Below are positions 23,474-34,149 of a DNA stretch of 64,000 nucleotides, one piece after another. The notes beneath the pieces are model-generated. The model did not search any database. It saw only the letters and a program-made list of their open reading frames with translations, and was not told where the DNA came from. Both the position numbers and the translations under genes were made by a program. The DNA is taken from positions 140,224,148 to 140,288,147 of the forward strand of contig CM071598.1 in the NCBI GenBank assembly GCA_036435485.1, given 5' to 3'. Every line of letters starts with the position of its first letter. The stretch's first letter is position 1. The DNA comes from Saposhnikovia divaricata. Lineage: Eukaryota; Streptophyta; Magnoliopsida; Apiales; Apiaceae.

Positions 23474-25451
23474 TTAAATCAGATTTCTTGATCCACATTT
23501 GGACCACTTTTGGGGATTGATCATTCTGTTGGTAAGCTGTTTATCTTCTGTCAGAAGCATTCTGGTATGCTGTTTGTTGTCTGACTGGTCCATTCTGGTA
23601 TGCTGTTTTCCTTCTATGATATACTTGAACCACAAAATTCTTTTCCAGATGTCCTTTTCCACCACATTTGTTGCATGTCTTCCAAGGCATAGCATAATTG
23701 TAGGGTATGCCATTCCTTCCATCATATTTGAGCACATCATCCTTTTTGTTGAAATTCATGCCAACTCCTTCTCTGACTAAGGGGACATTTGCCTTCTTCA
23801 TCATTGTCTTTAAAGTGTCTTCACCTTGAACAAAAGTTTCCATGCCCTTCTTGAGATCTTTAACTTCTGTTTCTAGGAGGGTGATCACTTCAGCTTGCTG
23901 TTTGATGAGTTCAGCTTGCTGAACACTCTTTTCAGCAGTTTTTGAGGATTCGGCTTGACTAGATTCCTTCATCTTGTATGATTCCAATGCTTTAGCTTTA
24001 GTTTTAACATCAGATCTTAGCTCTTTGATTTCTTCAGTCAAGGTCTTGTTTCTCTTTTCAAGTAGCTTGACATTAGCCTCTAAATGCCTGTTCTTAGTAT
24101 TTAGTTCCTTGATCTCTGTAGCTTTACTGAATGAAGTTAAATCCCATTCTTCCATTTTTGGCAACAGATCTTTTACCATTTTGGATAAATAGGCATTCTT
24201 ATCAGTCAGCTTGCTGATTTTAGCCTTTAGTGCCATGTGTTCTTCAATGGTGACACTATTTTGTTCCTGCATGGTTAGTGAATCTAACAAAGTATCATCT
24301 GAAGACACATAATCATTAAAAGAGTTTACCTCACTCTGATCTTCTTCCGAATCAGTTTCAGTATACACTCCTTCTGAATTTCCTTGAACAGATTCATCTT
24401 CAATTCCAACAAGTGCTAAGTTCACCATCTCTTCACTTGAGTCATCACTGGAATCTGAATCATCATCACTCCAAGTCAGTAGAGCCTTTGATTTATTCTT
24501 GTCCTTGAAAACAGTAGGCTGTTTTGACTTTAGTTTGTAGCAATTCCTTTTATAATGGCCTGGCTTGCCACATTCGAAACAAGTTTCCTCCTTAGAGTCC
24601 TTTGAACTCTTTTTGTTGTTGTAGAAGCCACGTCTTTCCCTTTTCATCATATTCTTCTTTTCTATCAGCCTTTTGATCTTCTTTGAAATAAGTGCAAGTT
24701 CCTCATCAGAATCAGATTCATCATCAATGTCAATTGGCTTGCTGTTTTTAGAATGGAGAGCCATATTCTTCATCTTTTCTGTTGGAGCTTTAACACTTGA
24801 ACTTCCCACCTGATTTCCATTTATCTTGCTTTCAAATTGCTCTAGCTCAGCAAATACGGCCAAGTGATCCATAGTATCAATAAGTGGTGAGGATTCCAAG
24901 GCGGTAACCTTAGCTTCGTAGATGAATGGTACTGCACTCAATACCTTTATATTGATTTCATCTTGTGGAATAGATTTTCCAAGCCTCTTTAGTGAATTTA
25001 TAGTAACTTGAAACCGTGCTTGACTATCATTGATAGTTTCACCTTCATTAAGCTTGAAATTCACAAAGTCATTCATTAGCTTGCTAAGCTTCACCTTCTT
25101 TAGAGATTTCAAACCTTCATGATAAGTCTCCAAAGCATCCCACATTTCTTTGGCTGATTTGAATGAAGATACTTTATCATATTAAGCCTGGTTCAAACCA
25201 TTCATAAGAGAACTCCTAGCCTTTCCATTGTAGCCAAGTTTGATTAATTCATCTGGAGTAAGATCATCAACATACTTTGGCTTGCCATCTTTATCAAGAA
25301 AGACATATGGACCTTTTTGCACAACTCTCAGAACTAGTGGATCTCTGGATAAGTGAGTTTCCATGCTGCTTTTCCACCAGTGGTAGTTGTGTGTACCATG
25401 AAGAAGTGGAGGCCTAAAATCAGATTTTCCTTCGGGATAGTTTTCAGCCAT
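23474..25451 (-). pseudogene. SIRE gag (nucleocapsid), with nonsense mutation
   Basis: The likely start is the ATG at 25451 (MAENYPEGKSDFRPPLL). The frame is stopped by TAA at 25182-25184 and then continues unbroken to 23541. Domains in order are the copia gag core (WWKSSMETHL, MWDALETYHEG, LKKVKLSKLMNDF), a CCHC zinc knuckle (CFECGKPGHYKRNC), an acidic Ser/Asp-rich segment, a predicted coiled coil (LTDKNAYLSKMVKDLL, then LEANVKLLEKRNKTL), and a second knuckle CNKCGGKGHLEKNF. In the second knuckle the last Cys is replaced by Phe. A frameshift near 23540 separates it from protease. The gag is long, as expected for SIRE. Its product would package element RNA. Confidence 0.92.
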
Positions 25452-25490
25452 TATGATCGAATACTTTCCTGTTACAGAATTGTTAGTATA

Positions 25491-25507
25491 CCAATGCTCT
25501 GATACCA
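25491..25507 (-). promoter_or_regulatory. SIRE primer binding site (initiator tRNA-Met)
   Basis: On the minus strand the sequence is TGGTATCAGAGCATTGG, two bases inside the 5' LTR. TGGTATCAGAGC is the usual copia complement to the 3' end of plant initiator methionine tRNA. Confidence 0.93.
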
Positions 25508-25509
25508 AA

Positions 25510-26801
25510 TGAAAATGCACACCTAGAAGGGGGTGAATAGGTGTAAATGGCTAACTATATTCAACTAAGTCCGTTTTTAAAAATTACCAGAAACAGCTTA
25601 CTGATTTCGTTTTATGCAGAGACAAATGGTAAGCTGATTGTAAATAGTAAGCTAAATGCAAGAAGTAAGTAACGAACAGAAAATAAAGAACACAGAGACT
25701 TTTAGCCAGGTTCGACCCCTAACCCCTATGGTCTACGTCCTGGTCCCTTACCAACCTGGTAAGAGAATATATTATTGATCACTGAAATAAACCAATTACA
25801 AGATACAACAATATATCTCCCTCAATACCCAGCTGTTGACAAATGGCGTGCTGAACTCCTGTTTCTGAACTTGCTCTCTAAGCTATACTTCCCAAGTATA
25901 CTTCTCTAGCAACATTCACCAAACCCTAGTTCCCTAGCCAATCTGTCCAACAACTAAACCTTACAAATCGAACAATACAATCAATAAAGGATACAACTCA
26001 AACTATGAACTCTTTAAGATATAGCACGTATGTAATATATTAAGAGCTCGAGAGAATCAAAGGATATAGCAATGAAAAACCGAGTTGTTTGAAATCTTGT
26101 GTGCTTGAATGTTTTCTTTGAATTGTTAGAAGCGAATGAACACAAGAACAAGTTTATAAAGCTTCACACCAACGTTCAGAAAATCAATCACCAATTATTC
26201 GAACGATTCTGAAATCAATTTCCAACGTTCAATTTGTTAGAGATTTTACAAACGTTCTTGTGAACGTTAGACAGGAGGTTTGAAAGATATGAACGATTGA
26301 AAGCTTAAACCTTCTGATTTGTATAGATATAAAACGCGTATAGGAAATTTGAAAGAATGAAAATCTTTTAAATAAGGAAATTCTTATAAGTTTTATGATT
26401 TGTTTTAAAGAAGGATATTTGAAAAGATTTGAGCTCTATAATATATTATATACGTATTATATAATAAAGAGCCCTCACAATATATTTCCTGAAATAAATC
26501 CTTGAGAATCGAACTTGATCTTTATCTTCAGGAATTCTGACAGTTGCAAATGGCTTGCTGTTTGTGACTGACTGTCAGAAATGGCTTGCTGTTTGTGAAC
26601 TGTCAGTGTGCAATTGGCTTGCCAGACTCTCTCTGTTGTAGCACCAAATGGCTTGCTGTTTGAATATTCTGTGTAAACAATCAGTAGGCTAATATACCCT
26701 ACAAAACCACGTTAGTACAATACGAGCATAACACGATGTTTTATATCAAACTACAATCAAATAGCTTGCTGAATGTGATCATCAAAACCATAGGAGTATC
26801 A
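25510..26801 (-). repeat. SIRE 5' LTR
   Basis: It is the same length as the left LTR with no indels. The TTTATAAA box on the minus strand lies at 26153-26160 and would start transcription leftward into gag. It carries the same gcttgctgttt motif copies. The right target duplication cgtag follows at 26802-26806. Confidence 0.96.
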
Positions 26802-26806
26802 CGTAG

Positions 26807-27812
26807 GACTTGGCTATTTCTGTTCGGTAGGTCGATGTTGAATTGAGTGTGGTAATGATGAATAGAGGGTTGATTTAAGTGCCTAGGAAATGACTTGCAT
26901 GTTTTAGAAAAAAAATCTTTACACAGTTTCATCGTTTGCTTTTGGGCTAGATTGAGTCATCTTGTTTGGTTGTTTGAGATTTAATCACTTGTTTATATTT
27001 AGAATGTTTGTTATTCCCTTGGTAGCGTAGGGACACTAAAGTATAAGTTTGGGGGAAACCAGGGATTTCATGCTAATTGTTAATAAAAGTTAGGTGTCAA
27101 AAGGCTAGTAGCCGCTCATATTTATGAGTAGTCTATGGTTGGATGAGATGGAGCGAAGCGCACTCATTCCAAGTTAGTTTTGTGAAAAAAAAATATTAGA
27201 AAAAAAAGAGTCAGAAAAAAAAAATGTTATGTGAATGTGTAAGTGCAGAATTGACTAAGGGTGAGCTCTTTAATACTTGAGCAATTAAGTTCTAGGGGAC
27301 TTTGTGCCTAATGACCTAAGACTTTTCCGGTCTAGGATCCACTAACCTAACGCTCGTTACATTGGTATTATTGTATAAGCCTTTAGGGGATTGCACGGTC
27401 AAATAAGAATGCGTGTTGTGTTTTGTGGTTTGTTTAGTAATAAAGCATGAATTCCTGTCTAACTCAAATGATGATGGAGGTGTTTCTAAGTTATGAAGTG
27501 TTTACCGTTCATTCTATTTATAAACCTGTGATTGTTTTGGCGAAGAATAGGTATAATTTTGATCTAGTGTTAGGAGTATATCTGATGAGCATTGCACATA
27601 CCCACGTTTCTGTTCATGTAATGTTGGTATACGGGGACTTAGTTGAGCTCTGTTTGGATTTAGTTGCATTCTTTGAAACATTTGCTTGTTGAGTGGTTTT
27701 GGTTAGTTCGAGGGGATCGTTGCATTTCATATTAGTTGCATTCATGCATTGCATTAGTTCTTGTCGAGTCTGTTTATGCTTGAGGACAAGCATCGGTTTA
27801 AGTTTGGGGGTG
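26807..27812 (+). other. Athila 3' non-coding DNA right of the SIRE insertion, with PPT
   Basis: This continues the Athila spacer that stops at 13750. No protein-coding frame is recognisable. It contains PPT-like runs, for example agtttgggggaaacc at 27046-27060. It ends in ggtttaagtttgggggtg at 27795-27812, the polypurine tract immediately before the 3' LTR. Confidence 0.8.
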
Positions 27813-29207
27813 TGATAAGTGGATTTTATATCCACTTGGAATGCTTCGTTTCGGCTTAAATTGGTGACTTGGCCTCAAGTATGTCGTGTTTGTGATTCAT
27901 TTTTAGTGAGATTGTGCAGGGTTACTATCTTGAAGTGAGGAGGTGCATTTGCATGTTTTATGGTGGGTTCGAGTGCGAGAAGTGAAGAACTTGAAGTGGC
28001 AAGTGAAGAGGAAGTAAAATGAAAAAAACATGTAAAAAGCAAAATCTAGCAGAAGGTAGGAGCGCGGGCATGCCGCTCTAGCGAGCGGGGGAAACAATGT
28101 AGCGAGCGGGCGTGCGGCAGGCATGTGCAGGCGCGCGGTGATCGGCTGAACAAATCCTGATTCAACTAAAAATATGATATTTTGCTATTTCTTGCTGGAC
28201 AAGTCACTTGGGGCTATAAATACATAACTAGACATCATAAGAGCCACGTTTTTTAACAGAGAGGAGACAAGAGAGACTTGGAGAAGGATTCCCAACGTTC
28301 GTGACAATCAACGGAGATCTAGATCTACTTCATCTTTTGTATTCTTCTATTAGGCGATATTTTGGATCCTCGTTATTTTGGATTTGTTTTCTAAACCTTA
28401 AACATCATGTTATCACTAGATCCTTTGTCGCCGAGCCGTTCGATTATGAACTAATCGTTGTCATGGAATTCTAACGGATTTATCTATGTAGTTTAGTAGT
28501 TTGTTTGCTTTAAAGATTTGTGTGTGATAAATTATTCATATCTTCGTATGGTTGTGCTTAATGTTTTTAGATGCGTAGCTAACATCTAAATTGTTAATCT
28601 TTATTGAAGCGGCAGTGGATTTAAAGATTAGAACTTGCCATGTTAGCATAGGTTCATGAATGTTTTGACATCATGATTCGTAGTGTAATTTTAACCATCT
28701 TACTCTGCCCTATGTGATTTTAATGGATAACTTATTCTTAAACCGTTATGTTTCCAAATCTTATAGACATAGAGGGCCCAAACATAATTGGTGTCTGCTT
28801 AACTTCTATATCTTTTGTGGATGTTTGGGTAGTTTGGTATACGTATACTGAAAGGTAGCGTGTGCATGTTTCGTGTTATCCGATTAATTATCATAACCAT
28901 CCCATACTTTGATTAAAGGCATCAATTCTAGACGAAGTATTTAATGAAGTTAGGATCCCATGTTTATTCTCTCATTAGTAAATCAGTTTTAAACCACGTT
29001 AGTTAATTAGATCTTAATAGTGTTAAATTGCTTCATAGATAATTTAGATAATTAAACCCAAATTTGATACTTGTCTTAGCAGAGAATAGAAATCATACAT
29101 TGTTGCATAGGTGCATATTCTGTTTTACACCAGTCTCTGTGGGAACGAACTTAACTTTATCTTATATTACTTGTGACCGCGTACGCTTGCGTGATTTTGT
29201 GTGAACA
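27813..29207 (+). repeat. Athila 3' LTR
   Basis: It starts TGATAAGTGGATTTTATATCC directly after the PPT, a typical Athila-type LTR start. I place its end at gtgtgaaca (29207), giving TG...CA and about 1.4 kb. There is no 5' LTR in the window to confirm the end, so it may be off by a few bases. A GC-rich patch at 28055-28145 carries two copies of tagcgagcggg. The DNA after it belongs to a different element with captured exons. Confidence 0.78.
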
Positions 29208-29402
29208 GGCCCCAATGTAAGTATTTTCAAGGACTGTTCTTTGTGTTTCAAAATTATTCGGTTTGTGTGTTTGTATCAAGATAATTGAATTCAATTTTTT
29301 TGATCTCCTCCAAATTGACTAACTTTGTGTTATAATGGTCTGCCAATAATTTTCTACTCTTTTACAACTAGCTGTATAGTAAAAGTATTGAATGGATTGC
29401 AG

Positions 29403-29512
29403 GGGGCTATCTTTTGAGAAATGGTATCTTGGAAGCTTATTCTGGGATATTTCAAGGCGTCATGAACTCTCTTAAAACCCAACTGTTGATTCCATATGCA
29501 CCGCTAAGACAT
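29403..29512 (+). pseudogene. Importin beta-1 exon fragment
   Basis: Between an AG acceptor (ttgcag at 29397-29402) and a GT donor, the frame gives GILEAYSGIFQG and KTQLLIPYAP. These match the late HEAT-repeat region of plant importin beta-1 (KPNB1), the receptor carrying cargo through nuclear pores. Only about 37 codons are present and the neighbouring exons are absent. It is a captured fragment, not a gene. Confidence 0.78.
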
Positions 29513-29634
29513 GTGAGTTTGCTTTGGCCTTTTGTTATTCACGCACTTGTTTATTATGAACACACATAAAATTGGGTTTATTATATCCACTTATAAATTA
29601 CATTGTTTGTCTGCACGAAATGAATTCATTCAAG

Positions 29635-29828
29635 CTCTATTTTCTACAGCAATGTCTGCTTGGTATGAAGGTCGGGATTGGTTCAACTCATCTGTTGTCA
29701 TCATTTACATCTAAACGAGTATACACCCCAACATTTGAGCAACCAAAGATGACACTTGAACAACTAACCTTTTTAAGATCCAGCAGCAAAGAGGTTTTCA
29801 TATTAGGTGAGCTCCCATCTCTAAGGTA
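29635..29828 (+). pseudogene. Unidentified exon-like fragment
   Basis: A frame between ttctacag and ctaag/gtaatt encodes about 64 residues, including KVGIGSTHLLSSF and PKMTLEQLTFLRSS. I do not recognise it. It lies among captured exons and has plausible splice borders, so a further captured fragment is likely, but it could be chance. Confidence 0.35.
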
Positions 29829-30161
29829 ATTTACAATCTTCCATGGTTTTATATTGACCAGCACACACATCAAGTTTCAACTTTGTGTTGGGTTATATAA
29901 TGGAAACATTGAAAGTAATGGGTTGTGGTGGTTATGAGGCTGATGTCTGCACATACTTGAATAAGAAAAAAAATGGGGAACTTAAGTTTTTAGGGTTGTT
30001 TTCGTTTTCACACGCGGATATGATTTTTTGTGGATAGCTTATCAGTTGTCATGATCATTCATGTGGTGAAACTTGAAAGTAGATAAATATTGTTTTGTAT
30101 AATAAATTGATTCTACTGAAATTTGCAACTTGAAAGCATAATTATTAAGTAATGATTTCAG

Positions 30162-30409
30162 GTCAAAGATACATCCTCCATTACCCTTGAGGATGCTCTT
30201 GAAATGCTACGATATCTTGTGACATTGGTACAGATCTGTCTTGATATTGAAACTTCTTTGAATTATAAATATTGATCTATTAATTAGGATTTTGAATTTG
30301 TTTTTAGGGAGAACATCCAGAAGATGGCCATCCAGTTATACTAAAGCTTGGAAGATTTGGATTTTCTATAAAACATCGACGTACAGTATCTCCTCCTGTA
30401 CCCAATGTA
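30162..30409 (+). pseudogene. Type IA DNA topoisomerase fragment, two exons with an intron
   Basis: Exon 30162-30227 encodes DTSSITLEDALEMLRY. The second, at 30308-30409, encodes GEHPEDGHPVILKLGRFGF, then SIKHRRTVSP. These correspond to the C-terminal repeated region of the bacterial-type topoisomerase I of plants, thought to act in organelles. The intron between them keeps GT (30228) and AG (30306-30307). Capture was therefore from genomic DNA and not from a spliced RNA. The rest of the gene is absent. Confidence 0.75.
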
Positions 30410-30777
30410 TACTTTATTCTGTTTATAACATGTTGGTGTTATCCCATTTGGTATATTTGTTTAGTTCTTTTGTACCTATTGAGTTTGTCAACTAGGTGCA
30501 AAACATATGCTCTAATATAAATCAACTGGTCTATTTCCCTTTGTTTTTTCCTGGTTAAGAATATATTAGAAAGCATGGAAGAGGGTTGAAACCCAGTACC
30601 GTAAAAGGCTGGTGAAACAACGGTAGCTTTCTGTCGTGTTCTTTTTTCTCATTTTCATGTCAAATATCGATGAAGTTGTTAATGTGGGATTTGCGATGAG
30701 TTATGATGAATTTGCTTAATTATTACTCCTGTTTGCACACTGTCATTACTTATAATTTATTGCTGAATCCTCAACAG

Positions 30778-30941
30778 GTTGTCTATGTGGGATTTGATGA
30801 TGTTTTGAATAAAATTTTTCAGCTGACTGTATTGGCACTTGGAATGTTGTCTAGTGAAGCTACTCGTGGTTATTCTAAAGCACTTCACATTCTTGAAAAT
30901 ATTTCACATTCTCTTTGTTACATAATAAGAGATACAATTAA
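30778..30941 (+). pseudogene. PDS5-like cohesin-associated protein fragment
   Basis: After an acceptor caacag, the frame shows NKIFQLTVLALGMLSSEA, then TRGYSKALHILENIS. This fits the HEAT-like region of PDS5 (patterns IFQ, then SRSYxKAxxILE), a factor that regulates sister-chromatid cohesion. The match is by pattern only and covers about 50 residues. Flanking exons are missing. Confidence 0.55.
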
Positions 30942-31461
30942 AAAATTGGTCTTTTCGTAAATACGAATTGAGTTTTAAGCCTATTTTATTAAACTTCATG
31001 TTCTTCCTTTTCTGCCCTTGACTCGTAATTCTAGCTTCCCTATTCACCTATTAGCATCAATTTTGAATTACTCCCATTTCCTGATAATGAGGACGGTGAC
31101 AAATCCATTGCCCAAAATAATCATCTGTAACACTAGTGGTTAATGCTACATTTTCAAGATAGAGTTTTCAACCAGGATTATCCCTACATCCGATAGACGT
31201 GGTTGCAACTATAATCAACATCCACAAATAATAGATAATGCTCTCGTTGCTTTGATCAATCTGAGTGGTAAATTTACATTGTGGTTGTTTATTGAGCTGT
31301 GTGGCCTAGAAACATCAAGTCCAACAAAAACTTGGCTCTCATTAATGTCAAATTTTTATGTGCAGATCTTCATGTTGCTGACCAGACACCATCCAAAGTT
31401 CAAGTGCATCTACCTTGGCAAAACTATCTACTTGTTAGTACTATTTACTTGTTAGTTTGAT

Positions 31462-31756
31462 TTATCCGATGTTCCTAGTCCTGAAGCTGGTGTTATCCAA
31501 AAGGTATACTTAAATACGCTCAAATAGTTATCATCTATTTATTGTTGAACCACATTAAATTTGTGTATCTGAACTCATATGCATACTTGTAGTTTTCACA
31601 AATGAAGGGGATACCGTGGAACCAGGAACCAAGATTGCTATTATATCAAAATCAGGTGAAGGTGTTGCTTCGCCTAAGAAGACATCTGATGAAACTTCTT
31701 CTTAGCCTCCTGCCACTGAAAAGAAAATAGAGAAGAAAATAGAGCTAGAAAAGTAG
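31462..31756 (+). pseudogene. 2-oxoglutarate dehydrogenase E2 (dihydrolipoyl succinyltransferase) fragment
   Basis: The first piece, 31462-31503, encodes VPSPEAGVIQK and is followed by a GT donor. The second, from 31593 after ttgtag, encodes NEGDTVEPGTKIAIISK and then a Lys/Pro-rich linker. Together they are the second half of the lipoyl domain and the following hinge of plant mitochondrial E2. A TAG stop interrupts the linker. The lipoyl-lysine half and the catalytic domain are absent. The intron is retained, as in the topoisomerase fragment. Confidence 0.75.
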
Positions 31757-31959
31757 GTAAAGAAATTGAGTTATCTCATTCTAACATAATAATTTACATG
31801 ATGGTAGTGGTACTTTGTTGGGAATTGGTACCGGTAGTAGCTTTGTAGCGATGAATATTGATTGGTACGTAGTTTTTGTTATGAATATTTGTTAGTTGCT
31901 AGTACTGTACAGACTCTAATTTTTGTTGTAAATAAAAGTGTTGTTTCATTTATCATTAG

Positions 31960-32598
31960 CCAATGTTATCAACTTTTAGAAACACTTGTGGAGAATATCA
32001 TTAGACAATGGATATGTTTCAAGAAACCATTGTCTATTCTATGAACATACAACACATAAAAAGAAAAAACCATTGTCTGACTACAAGAAACACAAATAAA
32101 AATTGTTGTTTAAAGAGAAACATACAACACATAAAATGAAAAACCATTGTATGACTACAATAAACACAAGCATTTGGAAGGAATAAACCGTTGTGTGTTG
32201 GAGTTCTAACAGCACTTTAAGATAAGCAAAGCTTTGTATGTAGAGAACTTCAACAACGGTTTCCTTCATAATAAATAGTTGTGTGACAGGCACTCATACA
32301 ATGCGTTTGTTTCTAAAAACCATTATGTCACACACGATAGAATAACAGTTTTTCTTTCAAAAACCATTGTCTTTTTGACTGAACAACAACAATCATAGTT
32401 TTGAAAACACTTGTCTGAAATGATTTCAGACAAGCTTTTTTTAAGCGACTGTTGTTGTTTTTAGGTATCAGATAACGTTTTTCATAACTAGGTACGTTGT
32501 CTGATCTACATATCAGACGGCATCTCAATAGACGACAGCAAAAGGGGTCATCAGACAACGGGCAAAAACCCTTGTCTGATCCAGTTTTTCTTGTAGTG
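31960..32598. repeat. Subterminal repeats and terminal end of the CACTA element
   Basis: Short motifs of the type aaccattgtctga and their reverse complement occur about ten times in both orientations up to 32580. The terminus itself is ttttcttgtagtg at 32586-32598. Dense inverted subterminal motifs are where CACTA transposases bind. A 3-bp target duplication cannot be checked without the left end. Confidence 0.75.
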
Positions 32599-32968
32599 CT
32601 TCCTCAAGGCGGTGGCTTGCCCACCAAGTCTCCGAATCCTACCATATTTCTAAGGCTCTCACAGCATATATAAGGGCCTTACCCCTCATTCTCAGAACTA
32701 CGTCTTGGCTTGATTCTCAATAACGAGATACGTAGGCACTCTGTGAGGACCGATCAGTCTCGAACACGGAAATAGCCATTAAAGCTCGAAGCTCACCAGT
32801 CCCTTTGCATTAAATACGCACAAACCCTAGCCGCAATTCGATAACCAAGTTTTTATTCCACAACAACCTGGTTACATGGTCAGTTGCGGAATTATCCCAA
32901 TTGCACCTCTTTCAATTTATTAATGAAATCTGCTTTAATTTTGATAAAAAAAAAACCACTTCTCCATA
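32599..32968. other. Repetitive DNA, possible Ty3/gypsy LTR fragment
   Basis: There is no coding frame. A TATA-like gcatatataagggcc lies near 32665, and aacgagatacgtaggca near 32722 resembles the R/U5 region of some plant gypsy LTRs. It ends in an A-run before the Helitron-like start. The assignment is tentative. Confidence 0.3.
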
Positions 32969-33325
32969 TCTATACTATACTATAATAAGCGAAAGAGGGT
33001 ATAATTTGTAGTTTGGTTAACCCTCTATTTGGTTATCCCCTCATTTTTGGTTATCACTCATTCATAACCGTTAGATCTTCAACTCAAATAGATCATGATC
33101 GTTAAATATAACAATACTAAAAGTTGTTATATAAAGAGGTCTAAGGTTCGATTATACCGCCAACAACATTTTAATTTATATTTAATATTAAAAATTATTA
33201 TATACAAAAATGTAAAGTTCAAATTTTTCCAATAACATATTAAAATTAATTTTTATAATATTATATTATATTATACACAAATTATAAACTTAAAAGTAAT
33301 CTGTGCTTTGCATGAGCTATACATA
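32969..33325 (+). mobile_element. Small non-autonomous Helitron-like element
   Basis: It begins A/TCTATACTATACTATAATA, the typical 5' end of plant Helitrons. The 3' side has ctgtgctttgcatgagctat, a degraded version of the short terminal hairpin these elements carry. The exact 3' CTRR end is not preserved, so the right border is approximate. No coding capacity is present. Confidence 0.55.
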
Positions 33326-33518
33326 AAATAAAAAAAATATTTAGCTTGAAAGTTCCTTCAGTGTTGTTGGCATCTTTCATGTAAATTAGTTCCCTTCTAA
33401 AAACTAAACTCAGAACATGAAGAAATAGAGAATATAAGTGGCTTTGGGCCGAGTAATTCGACTTAAAACAGTGGTATAACTGGAAGAGGGACTGAGTGTT
33501 TTTTTTCTTTATTTTTTT

Positions 33519-33690
33519 GAGTAAAGTGCACTTTGTGTACCTGAAGTTTGGTCTAGACACCATTTGGCATACCAAACTTTAAAATCGAACATATGCAATA
33601 CTGAAATTGCAATTTACTTACACGTTGTGTACTGCCGTCAGTCTGACACTAACTCCGTTAATTTCACAGGGGTAGAATTGTATTTTCCTC
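33519..33690 (+). repeat. Left terminal inverted repeat of the Pack element
   Basis: It matches the reverse complement of 39438-39608. Shared blocks include acttacacgttgtgtactg and ttcacaggggtagaattgt. A few substitutions and small indels separate the two. Confidence 0.88.
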
Positions 33691-33742
33691 ATCCTATCTT
33701 TGGCGGGCTTAAATTATAATCCAATCCCCAGAAACTACTTAC

Positions 33743-33897
33743 TACAGATTCATTAAATCAATTCTTGTAATTTTCTCGATACATCTTGAATTGTCAACTA
33801 ATACAAACAAAGTAATTAATACAGATTTCATTAAATCAATTCTCCAAATTTCCTGGGAAGATCTTGAATGGTCAACTAGCACAAACAAAACAATTTA
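33743..33897. repeat. Two tandem units of about 77 bp
   Basis: Unit starts at 33743, 33820 and (a truncated third) 33898 share tacagatttcattaaatc-type beginnings and tcaacta...acaaacaaa ends. The open frame across them is a by-product. Confidence 0.75.
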
Positions 33898-34049
33898 TAC
33901 AGATTCATTTCTGTCCAAAAGTCCATCTGGGCAACTTGTAAATACAGTCCCAAAGTTCAAGATTCAAGTTTTAATGTTAAAGATCCACTTTTTAATGGCA
34001 GAAATGATGATTTTTCAATTTTAAAAATCTAGGTTTTTAAGTATATATG

Positions 34050-34149
34050 ATGCCTTGTTCTCCCTGAGACATGTAGAGTGCATAAGATTGAGCTATGAGT
34101 AAAGAAACTGCGACTTGAACTCTAATTTGAAGTAAACCCCATTGTTAGA
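34050..34149 (-). pseudogene. CPL1-like exon 1, distal piece
   Basis: Minus-strand translation next to the A4 insertion gives NNGVYFKLEFKSQ, then, after a stop and frame change, HSTCLRENKAS. These follow the order of the CPL1 N-terminal domain (pattern GLCFKLE, then SSCLRDNKT). It continues the piece at 38441-38613, split by solo LTR A4. It is a dead fragment. Confidence 0.7.

Larger units (their letters stand above)
13751..26801 (-). mobile_element. SIRE-type Ty1/copia retrotransposon, full length but disabled
   Basis: Two 1,292-bp LTRs (13751-15042 and 25510-26801) flank gag-pol on the minus strand. The perfect 5-bp target duplication cgtag lies at 13746-13750 and 26802-26806. A tRNA-Met type primer site sits next to the right (5') LTR and polypurine tracts next to the left (3') LTR. 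The order gag, protease, integrase, RT, RNase H is that of Ty1/copia. The long gag with coiled coil and the integrase/RT blocks point to the SIRE (Maximus) lineage. By my hand count the LTRs differ at about 32 of 1,292 positions, roughly 2.5%, with no indels, so insertion is fairly recent. Coding lesions are a TAA in gag, two frameshifts around protease, a TGA between integrase and RT, and a 4.9-kb solo LTR inserted in pol. Confidence 0.97.
29208..32598. mobile_element. CACTA-type transposon, right part, carrying host exon fragments
   Basis: The right terminus at 32581-32598 reads CACTACAAGAAAAACTGG on the minus strand, the classic En/Spm end. The last 600 bp hold many short subterminal repeats in both orientations. 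Inside lie exon-like fragments of importin beta, a type IA topoisomerase, a PDS5-like protein and an E2 dehydrogenase subunit, with intron sequence and splice sites still present. The left end is not in the window; the Athila element abuts it at 29207. No CACTA transposase is seen, so it is non-autonomous or truncated. Confidence 0.75.

Noticed and set aside
25491..25507. tRNA-like sequence
   Set aside because: It is only the primer binding site complementary to the 3' end of tRNA-Met. No cloverleaf is present here or beside the other elements.
27447..27692. 81-residue frame in Athila spacer
   Set aside because: It has no recognisable motif and lies in the non-coding interval between the env-like frame and the PPT.
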